Assembly (NCBI RefSeq): GCF_002101675.1
Contig: NZ_LQOY01000018.1
Span: 1 to 33,311, forward strand
Reading direction: 5' to 3'
DNA: 33,311 nucleotides
Source of the DNA: Mycobacterium gordonae
GTDB lineage: Bacteria; Actinomycetota; Actinomycetes; Mycobacteriales; Mycobacteriaceae
The notes beneath the pieces were generated by a model. It searched no databases. It was not told the origin of the DNA and saw only the letters and a list, made by a program, of their open reading frames with translations. Shown in pieces: positions 28,329 through 33,311 of the stretch; positions within the stretch are counted from its first letter, which is position 1, and each line of letters begins with the position of its first letter. The position numbers and the translations under genes are program-made.

Positions 28329-28767
28329 GGCGATTGATCTTCTTTCTTGTTGCGAGAGTGATGAATTCACGTTGCTGATCAGCGTTGTCGCGCATCGAGC
28401 CGTAGAAGGCCAGGGTGGTGGTGGGGCCGGCCAGGGCGGCGCCCTCGCGCACCGGCGTGCAGCCGTACCCGGCTTCCACCAGCACACCGAGGCCGCGCGG
28501 GGCGAGCTGGTGGTGCAACCACAGGCCGATGCGGCTCGTCATCTTCTCCTGCACCTGGACGCCGATCGCGCACGCGTCGACGATGCGGGTGAGCTCGGCC
28601 GGGCTCAACCGCTCGGCGCCGCGCAGGTATCCGATGTGCACGACACCGTAGAACGGCAGCAGGTGCTGTTCGCAGATCGCGTTGAACGGGATCGCGCGCA
28701 GCAGCACCGGCCGGTCGAGCCGCAACTGCAGGATGCCGCTATCGGGACGGACGAGTGTTTGAGGCAC
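28321..28767 (-). CDS. GTP cyclohydrolase I (FolE)-like protein with altered catalytic residues
   Basis: The 148-residue protein aligns with the catalytic core of FolE: RAIPFNAICEQHLLPFYGVV, LSPAELTRIVDACA, VQVQEKMTSRIGLWL, GVLVEAGYGCTPVREG and TTTLAFYGSMRD. The zinc ligands are kept (Cys32, His35, Cys103). The two histidines needed for catalysis (His112 and His179 in E. coli) are Gln34 and Tyr101, and the roughly 55-residue N-terminal helical part is absent. It is therefore not a standard folate enzyme; it may stop at a ring-opened intermediate, act on another substrate, or be catalytically dead. The start is a GTG at 28767 without a good RBS. Four 11-bp direct repeats lie just upstream. Confidence 0.82.
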   Translation of the reverse strand: MPQTLVRPDSGILQLRLDRPVLLRAIPFNAICEQHLLPFYGVVHIGYLRGAERLSPAELTRIVDACAIGVQVQEKMTSRIGLWLHHQLAPRGLGVLVEAGYGCTPVREGAALAGPTTTLAFYGSMRDNADQQREFITLATRKKINRHA

Positions 28768-28783
28768 CGCGATAGTGTCGTGA

Positions 28784-28827
28784 GGCGTCCTTGGAGGATT
28801 CTCAAAGGATTCTTGGAGCGTTCTTGG
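28784..28827. promoter_or_regulatory. Four phased 11-bp direct repeats before the FolE-like gene
   Basis: Four consecutive 11-mers fit AG(G/C)(A/G)TTCTTGG on the plus strand: 28784 GGCGTCCTTGG, 28795 AGGATTCTCAA, 28806 AGGATTCTTGG, 28817 AGCGTTCTTGG. The period equals one DNA helical turn, so a protein could bind four times on the same face. The array lies between the HD gene stop (28846) and the FolE-like start (28767), on the upstream side of the latter. SARP-type activators bind repeats of this spacing; which protein binds here is unknown. Confidence 0.6.
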
Positions 28828-28845
28828 CGCGCCTCGCCGGCCGCG

Positions 28846-29628
28846 CTATCCGCAGAATGGGGCGAGGCGGATCGCGACGTCGCTGACGGCGAACCGGTGC
28901 AGGTACCAGGCACGACCACGAGGCACCTGCCGCGCTTCGGCGCGGAACAGTGCCGCGAACTCGCGCTTGAACCCCAGGCGAGGATACTGCCGCACCACCG
29001 CGGCACGGACGGCGTCTGGCACCTGGCCGCTGCGCAGGCCGAAGACGTCGACCGCAGCGCCCGCGGAAAGCAGGAATGCTTCGGGGCCGTGATCGAGAGC
29101 CACTCCGGGCGTGTGGTGAAGAGCGATGGCGTTCGTCACCGTCCGCTGGTCCTCGGGTCCTACTTGGTGCGCATCGAGAAAGGCGCGGGCCACGGCTGCG
29201 CTGCGAATAGTGAAGTCCACCTCGGGGACGGGGCTGGGGATACCGGTGTCGTGGAATAGCGAAGCCACATAGAACAGTTCCCGGTCGAAGCTGACTCCGT
29301 CGACGGCCGCGAGTGCGGCCCCCCAGGCGTACGAGCGCCGGGAATGGTTCAGAACGGCTGGTGGGAGCAGCTCGCGGGCTGCTGTCTCCGCGTCCCGGGC
29401 CAGCGCCGTGTCGGGCGGTGTCAGACTCGACGGATCGAGGGAGGTTCGCCGCCCTGCGTGCAGCCGCAGCGCCATCGCGACCCGTCCGCCGATGATTCCG
29501 CGGTGGCCCCGAAGCAGCGGGCGCGCGAGGGCGAGCTGCTCTGCGCGGTTGAGAACGCCGCCGGTGCGTTCGGTCCATTCGATCGTTCCGATCGAGCCGG
29601 GCTGGGTGCTGGGCTTCATCGCGGTCAC
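28846..29628 (-). CDS. HD-domain metal hydrolase of the cyanamide hydratase type
   Basis: The 260-residue protein carries the HD metal-binding set: His95 in LNHSRRSYAWG, His126-Asp127 in ASLFHDTGI, His171/His172 in AIALHHTPG and Asp194 in GAAVDVFG. The surrounding pattern is that of the family that includes fungal and yeast cyanamide hydratase (Ddi2), which adds water to a cyanamide nitrile. The substrate here is unknown, but a nitrilase in the same locus makes a nitrile- or cyanamide-like compound plausible. The start is a GTG at 29628 with GGAAG six bases upstream; it overlaps the SnoaL-like stop by four bases (GTGA). An ATG three codons later is less well placed. Confidence 0.85.
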   Translation of the reverse strand: MTAMKPSTQPGSIGTIEWTERTGGVLNRAEQLALARPLLRGHRGIIGGRVAMALRLHAGRRTSLDPSSLTPPDTALARDAETAARELLPPAVLNHSRRSYAWGAALAAVDGVSFDRELFYVASLFHDTGIPSPVPEVDFTIRSAAVARAFLDAHQVGPEDQRTVTNAIALHHTPGVALDHGPEAFLLSAGAAVDVFGLRSGQVPDAVRAAVVRQYPRLGFKREFAALFRAEARQVPRGRAWYLHRFAVSDVAIRLAPFCG

Positions 29629-30002
29629 CGGGTGCTTCCGGAGAGCGCGCGGGACAGCATTTCCGTGTCGCCGATGTGCTCGACGGCGACGATCAGGCCG
29701 TCGCGCAACTCGAATCGGTCGACTTCGTTGGCGCGTTCTCCGGCGAGCTCGACGTCTACTACGGCGAGCACCTTCTCGTCGCGGGAGAAGTATTCGATCG
29801 GCCGCACCGTCAGACCGTACTGCGCGATGTCGAAGAAGAAGCCGATGACCGCCTCGCGGCCCCGGTGTACCTGGCTCAAGCGGGTGCTTCCCGGCTGTGT
29901 CCAGACGACATCCTCGGACAGCGCGGCCAGCAGCTGCGGCAGGTTCGCACTCGCGAAGGCCTGGTAGAGCGACTCGACCGTGGCGATGCTTTCGTCCGGC
30001 AT
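29625..30002 (-). CDS. SnoaL-like (NTF2-fold) protein
   Basis: The 125-residue protein has the usual SnoaL/NTF2-like layout: TVESLYQAFASANLPQLLAA, LSEDVVWTQPG, HRGREAVIGFF, and the strands PIEYFSRDEKVLAVVDVEL and DRFELRDGLIVAVEHIGD. Members are small pockets that act as isomerases, cyclases or binding proteins, so the exact job cannot be read off. I chose the ATG at 30002 because GGAG lies six bases upstream; the track to 30035 would run into the operator. It is the first gene of the leftward operon, driven by a TATAGT -10 box (30047-30052, minus strand) inside the palindrome. Confidence 0.85.
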   Translation of the reverse strand: MPDESIATVESLYQAFASANLPQLLAALSEDVVWTQPGSTRLSQVHRGREAVIGFFFDIAQYGLTVRPIEYFSRDEKVLAVVDVELAGERANEVDRFELRDGLIVAVEHIGDTEMLSRALSGSTR

Positions 30003-30016
30003 TGTGTTCTCCATTC

Positions 30017-30056
30017 TCTTTATAGTACGGTTCAAAAATGAACACTACTATAAAGA
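30017..30056. promoter_or_regulatory. 40-bp near-perfect palindrome: operator and divergent promoters
   Basis: The outer arms are CTTTATAGTA (30018-30027) and TACTATAAAG (30046-30055), extended by one more pair at 30017/30056. The inner arms are GTTCA (30030-30034) and TGAAC (30039-30043), around AAAA. Only the CG/AC pairs between inner and outer arms fail to match. Each outer arm contains TATAGT, a mycobacterial -10 box, one facing each way. The nitrilase ATG (30038) lies at the centre. This is very probably the operator of the nearby TetR regulator. Confidence 0.85.
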
Positions 30057-30991
30057 TACGAACGGCGGCAGTCCAGATCAAAGCCGTCCTCGGTAACGTC
30101 GACCACAACCTCGAGGCGTGTGAAAGGCAGGCGGACCGCGCCGCTGCCGCCGGCGCCAGCTGGATCGCGCTGCCCGAGTTCTTCTCCACGGGCGTCGCAT
30201 ACCGCACCGACCTGAGCTCGAACGCCGCGCGGATCGATGGTGAGCCGACCCGGTTACTGCTGGATCTCGCGAGTCGCCACGGCATCCACATCGGCGGGTC
30301 GACTTTGGTCAGGGACGACGACGGGCACGTGCGCAACGCCTTCCTGCTGGCGTCGCCAGAAGGGCGGCTGATCGGTCGCCACGACAAAGACCTCCCGACG
30401 ATGTGGGAGAACGCGCTCTATGTCGGAGGAACCGACCCGGGCCGGATCCAGGCCGGGGACCTGACCGTCGGTGTCGCGCTCTGCTGGGAGTTGATCCGTG
30501 CCCAGACCGTCGCAAGGCTGGCCGGTCAGGTGGACCTCGTCCTGGGCGGCAGCGGCTGGTGGAGCATTCCCAGGTGGCCGTTCATGGGCGGCGCCGCGGC
30601 TCGCAACCACCGGCGGGCGACCACGGCCCCGGCCGTGTTCGCCCGGCACGTCGGCGCTCCCGTCGTCCACGCAGCGCATGCCGGCGAGTTCTCGTGCCGG
30701 TTCCCGTTGTCGCCCGTGACGTACCGCGGGCATTGCGAGGGCGGCGCCCAGATCTGCGACGCGACCGGGAAGGTGCTCGACTTCAAGGGCCGCGACGACG
30801 GCGACAGCTACGCCATGGCCGACGTCGACGCCATTCGCTCGTCGGGCGCGCTGGCCAGCGACCGTTTCTGGTTGCAGCGTCGTGGCGCGGTCGCGGCGGC
30901 GGTATGGGCCTACCAGAACCGCCACGGCCGCCGGGTCTACGACCGGTTGCCGATGCCTGAGGCGGCACAAAGCGCGGCGGTCGTGGCATGA
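30038..30991 (+). CDS. Nitrilase-superfamily carbon-nitrogen hydrolase
   Basis: The 317-residue protein has the catalytic triad of the nitrilase superfamily: Glu47 in ALPEFF, Lys117 in HDKDLP and Cys149 in ALCWE. It cleaves a C-N bond in a nitrile, amide or carbamoyl compound; the branch (true nitrilase, amidase or other) cannot be decided here. The ATG at 30038 is the only reasonable start, since family similarity begins at RTAAVQ a few codons later. It lies inside the palindrome, 11 bases after TATAGT, so the mRNA is leaderless or almost so. Its stop overlaps the next gene's start (ATGA). Confidence 0.93.
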   Translation: MNTTIKIRTAAVQIKAVLGNVDHNLEACERQADRAAAAGASWIALPEFFSTGVAYRTDLSSNAARIDGEPTRLLLDLASRHGIHIGGSTLVRDDDGHVRNAFLLASPEGRLIGRHDKDLPTMWENALYVGGTDPGRIQAGDLTVGVALCWELIRAQTVARLAGQVDLVLGGSGWWSIPRWPFMGGAAARNHRRATTAPAVFARHVGAPVVHAAHAGEFSCRFPLSPVTYRGHCEGGAQICDATGKVLDFKGRDDGDSYAMADVDAIRSSGALASDRFWLQRRGAVAAAVWAYQNRHGRRVYDRLPMPEAAQSAAVVA

Positions 30992-31431
30992 GTGCCACCA
31001 CCCTCGAGCGCGCTCTTCCGCAGCGCACGGTCCCCTCCACTCTGGTGACATCCGGAGTGCTGGAACTCGCGGCCGGAGCGCTGTCGGGTTGGATCTACGC
31101 GGCAGTGCGCTACGACGACGGAGGTGCGGCGAAGTTGGGGATCAAGAGCGCTGCGCGCATCCGGCAGTGGCACCTTGACCTCATCGCGCTCGGTACCGGC
31201 ACGGTGGCGGTCGGTCTGGCTGTGCCCGATGCGCCCACGGCAGTTCAGCGCGCGCTGGGTGCCGGAGCGTGGACGAACGCGATGATGTTCCTCCCGCTCG
31301 CCTACCGGCCGGGACTGCTGCAGAACCCGCTCTACCGGGCGATGGGGCTTGCGTCGTTCGTCGCCACGTCGGTGGGGTTCACCGGTGTGGCGGTCAGCGC
31401 CGTGGGCCGGCGGCGCGCAGCCCGTCGCTGA
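30988..31431 (+). CDS. Small four-helix membrane protein
   Basis: The 147-residue protein has four hydrophobic helices at about 18-40 (TSGVLELAAGALSGWIYAAV), 61-80 (WHLDLIALGTGTVAVGLAV), 89-107 (ALGAGAWTNAMMFLPLAY) and 121-140. A charged loop with RYDDGG separates the first two. The QWHLDLIALGTG segment faintly recalls the membrane mutases that act on hydroxylaminobenzene (HabA/HabB), but this is weak. The start overlaps the nitrilase stop by four bases, so the two are co-translated. Its 3' end overlaps the convergent tetR gene by 38 bp. Confidence 0.8.
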   Translation: MSATTLERALPQRTVPSTLVTSGVLELAAGALSGWIYAAVRYDDGGAAKLGIKSAARIRQWHLDLIALGTGTVAVGLAVPDAPTAVQRALGAGAWTNAMMFLPLAYRPGLLQNPLYRAMGLASFVATSVGFTGVAVSAVGRRRAARR

Positions 31432-32050
31432 CCACCGTCCGGCCCACCTCCAGGGTCTTCCGGAGCTCTGCGTCGTCGATCCGCAGCGGGTCCTCGCGCA
31501 GCGCCATGGCGATCACGCCGTTCCAAGCGCCCCAGAGAAACCGCATGGCGCGGGCAGCGTCGAGGTCGGAGCGAACCTCGCCGGCCTCGATCGCTGCCCG
31601 CAAGTCGGCCTCGACGGCGCCCACCAAATGCTGCACCCGTTCAGCGATGCGCGCCTCCGCCTCCTGCATGCCAGATGACGGTTCGAGTACCCGCAGGGCG
31701 ATCATCTGGAAAGCGCCCGGATGCTCCAGGTGAAAGTTCAGGTAGGCGTCACCCGCTGCGAACACCCGCTCCAGCGGACTGCTCAGACCCAGTTCCGCCA
31801 CTTTGCCCATCGCCGCCTCGTTGACAGCCAGGGCTCGATCGACCAGCGCGAGGTAGAGACCGGCCTTGCTCTCGAAGTGCACGTACACCGATCCCACCGA
31901 CACGTCGGCCCGGTCCGCGATCTCGTCGATGGTTGTTGACTGAAACCCCCGCGACCGAAAGAGCGCCTCGGCCGCGTCGAGGATCGACGAAGCCGTATTG
32001 GCCTTTTTGCGCTGTGAGCGGGACATCGGGGCGGGGGAGGGCGACGACAT
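31394..32050 (-). CDS. TetR-family transcriptional regulator
   Basis: The 218-residue protein begins with a TetR DNA-binding domain (about 15-65): ASSILDAAEALFRSRGFQST, then IDEIADRADVSVGSVYVHFE with the recognition helix at VSVGSVYVHF. The C-terminal ligand domain is all-helical. The ATG at 32050 is used; an alternative ATG lies eight codons later, and neither has a strong RBS. Its promoter has a consensus TATAAT (32102-32107, minus strand) within the operator-like sequence shared with the divergent isomerase gene. It probably represses itself, that gene, and both sides of the 30017-30056 palindrome. The inducer is unknown, perhaps the pathway substrate. Confidence 0.93.
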   Translation of the reverse strand: MSSPSPAPMSRSQRKKANTASSILDAAEALFRSRGFQSTTIDEIADRADVSVGSVYVHFESKAGLYLALVDRALAVNEAAMGKVAELGLSSPLERVFAAGDAYLNFHLEHPGAFQMIALRVLEPSSGMQEAEARIAERVQHLVGAVEADLRAAIEAGEVRSDLDAARAMRFLWGAWNGVIAMALREDPLRIDDAELRKTLEVGRTVVSDGLRAAGPRR

Positions 32051-32101
32051 GCGTCAACGGTAGCGGGGTCCTCACCACTCGATATTGTAGTTACGCTCAG
32101 A

Positions 32102-32129
32102 ATTATAGTATCGTTCATTTTATGATACT
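32102..32129. promoter_or_regulatory. Second TetR operator-like site between tetR and the isomerase gene
   Basis: TATAGTATCGTTCA (32104-32117) repeats the left half of the 30017-30056 palindrome (TATAGTACGGTTCA) with two mismatches. The right half is degenerate, but AGTATC (32107-32112) and GATACT (32124-32129) form a perfect inverted repeat. The site holds TATAGT facing right, 12 bases before the ATG at 32122, and TATAAT facing left toward tetR. The layout copies the first operator. Confidence 0.7.
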
Positions 32130-32961
32130 TTCGCCGCGCTATTCGGGTCCCACCGTCGTCACAATCGAAGGGGATCCGGGTGACGTCGCGGTGCCGCTGG
32201 TCCGCCAACGCCTCCGGTTGGCGGAGCTGGCCGCCACCTTCACCGAGGCCGAGTGGTCCGCGCCGAGCCGCTGCAGCCAGTGGTCGGTACGGGATGTCAT
32301 CGCCCACATCGCCGGAATCAATCCCCTGTATGTGATGTCCGCCGTCGCCGGGCTCGCCGGCGAGCCGACCCGCCTGATGCCGCATTTCGACCCCGCCGTG
32401 TCGCCGTTGCGGATGGTCGAGCAGGTGGCCGCCCTGTCGTCGGCGCAGGTGCTCGACCTGCTGGTCTCCTCCAACGCGGAGCTGATCGCGAGCGCCGAAG
32501 CGCTCGACGGGTCCGGATGGTGCACCTCGGCTGAGTCGCCCCTGGGCGAGGTGCCCATCCGGCTCGTCATGTCCCACGCGCTGTGGGACTCCTGGGTGCA
32601 CGAGCGGGACATCGTGATCCCGCTGGGCATGACACCTACGGTCGTCGCCGACGAGGTCGTCGCGAGCCTGCGTTACGTAGCCGCTCTGACGCAGGGCTTT
32701 GCGTTCGGCGCCGGAATGGAATGCCGAGGACGGTTCGGCATCGACGCGACCGACCCGGATTTCCACTGTGTGATGACCGTCGACGACGCGGTGTCGGTGC
32801 GCGTCGAGCGTCCCGGTGACGACATACCTGTCCTGCGCGGGCCGGCGGTGCAACTGACCGAGGCGCTCAGCACTCGGCTGCCCCTGCCCGCGGATGCGCC
32901 GCCGGAATGGCGGCGGCTGCTGGCTGGACTCGAGTACACGTGGGACCTCGCTAGCCGCTGA
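32122..32961 (+). CDS. Mycothiol-dependent maleylpyruvate isomerase-like (MDMPI/DinB) protein
   Basis: The 279-residue protein has an N-terminal DinB-like helical bundle with the MDMPI pattern: SRCSQWSVRDVIAHIAG (metal-binding His), and HALWDSWVHERDI with the second His pair and Asp. A C-terminal domain covers about 190-279. Such proteins use mycothiol for isomerisation or detoxification, or bind metal without a known reaction. The ATG at 32122 lies inside the operator-like sequence and follows TATAGT by 12 bases, implying a leaderless mRNA, the same arrangement as the nitrilase gene. Its 3' end overlaps the convergent PE_PGRS gene by 11 bp. Confidence 0.85.
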   Translation: MILSPRYSGPTVVTIEGDPGDVAVPLVRQRLRLAELAATFTEAEWSAPSRCSQWSVRDVIAHIAGINPLYVMSAVAGLAGEPTRLMPHFDPAVSPLRMVEQVAALSSAQVLDLLVSSNAELIASAEALDGSGWCTSAESPLGEVPIRLVMSHALWDSWVHERDIVIPLGMTPTVVADEVVASLRYVAALTQGFAFGAGMECRGRFGIDATDPDFHCVMTVDDAVSVRVERPGDDIPVLRGPAVQLTEALSTRLPLPADAPPEWRRLLAGLEYTWDLASR

Positions 32962-33311
32962 CGCCCGCTGTGCCGGTCCCGCCTTGGGATCCGGCGGTGC
33001 CGACGGCGCCACCGGCTCCGGCAACGCTACCCAGCGCCCCGGCGTTGCCGGCACCGCCTCCGCTGCCACCCGCGCCACCGGCCCCGGCGGTGCCCGCGGC
33101 GCCGCCGTCACCGCGCGACCCGGTCAGTCCGCCGGTGCCACCGGACGGGCCGGCATGGCCGCCGGTGCCTCCCGTGCCACCGGAACCTCCGGTCCCGCCT
33201 GCTCCGCCGGCGCCCCCGGCGCCGCCGTTGCCCGCCAGCAGACCACCCGCGGCACCCTGACCGCCCGTACCGCCGGCGACGGCGGCGACGGGGGCGCCGG
33301 CGGTGTCGGTG
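32951..33311 (-). CDS. PE_PGRS family protein, 3' part (5' end outside window)
   Basis: On the minus strand the sequence reads Gly-Gly-Ala/Gly-Gly-Thr repeats ([20 protein letters not shown] and similar) ending GTAGVSG and a TAG at 32951-32953. This is the end of a PGRS domain; the PE domain lies to the right of the window. The proline-rich plus-strand frame from 32970 is its shadow. Confidence 0.85.
   Translation of the reverse strand, partial: TDTAGAPVAAVAGGTGGQGAAGGLLAGNGGAGGAGGAGGTGGSGGTGGTGGHAGPSGGTGGLTGSRGDGGAAGTAGAGGAGGSGGGAGNAGALGSVAGAGGAVGTAGSQGGTGTAGVSG

Noticed and set aside
32970..33260. Proline-rich plus-strand ORF at the right end (and a similar one at 31-360)
   Set aside because: Reverse complement of PGRS glycine repeats.

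Overview
The window is high-GC DNA from a slow-growing Mycobacterium, probably non-tuberculous. Both ends hold pieces of PE_PGRS genes, a family largely confined to slow growers. Between them lies the arabinan-synthesis locus (GreA-like, GtrA, dprE1, dprE2, aftA, embC, embA, embB, FadE35), whose proteins align closely with their M. tuberculosis counterparts as I remember them. embR sits divergently beside embA, as I recall for M. avium; in M. tuberculosis embR is elsewhere. The species cannot be fixed from the sequence alone.

Left part (1-6600): the start of a PE_PGRS gene; a GarA-like FHA protein with a perfect DosR-box core about 70 bp upstream; FadE35-like acyl-CoA dehydrogenase; a small exported protein; an exported SGNH esterase; and, on the other strand, a PknD-type Ser/Thr kinase with an NHL propeller, convergent with embB.

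Middle (6600-25830): the cell-wall arabinan genes on the minus strand. DprE1 and DprE2 make decaprenyl-phospho-arabinose, AftA primes arabinan on galactan, EmbA/EmbB extend arabinogalactan and EmbC builds lipoarabinomannan. embC is separated from embA by 4.4 kb that contains embR, an SOS-boxed 13E12/DUF222 HNH gene and a decayed hydrolase-adenylate cyclase pseudogene. The embR-embA gap holds two good inverted repeats.

Right part (25830-33000): a flotillin-like protein with a small NfeD-like partner, followed upstream by a compact gene set I do not recognise as a described system. It comprises a lipoprotein, a 6-pyruvoyltetrahydropterin-synthase-like protein, a GTP-cyclohydrolase-I-like protein, an HD hydrolase of the cyanamide hydratase type, a SnoaL-like protein, a nitrilase, a four-helix membrane protein, a TetR regulator and a mycothiol-dependent isomerase-like (MDMPI/DinB) protein. 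The two pterin-family enzymes keep most metal ligands but have lost standard catalytic residues. The set is organised around a 40-bp near-perfect palindrome that overlaps the nitrilase start codon, a related site between tetR and the isomerase gene, and four phased 11-bp direct repeats before the cyclohydrolase-like gene. My best guess is a TetR-controlled pathway acting on a nitrogenous (nitrile, cyanamide or pterin/purine-like) compound. This is inference.

No tRNA, rRNA, CRISPR or complete insertion sequence was seen.
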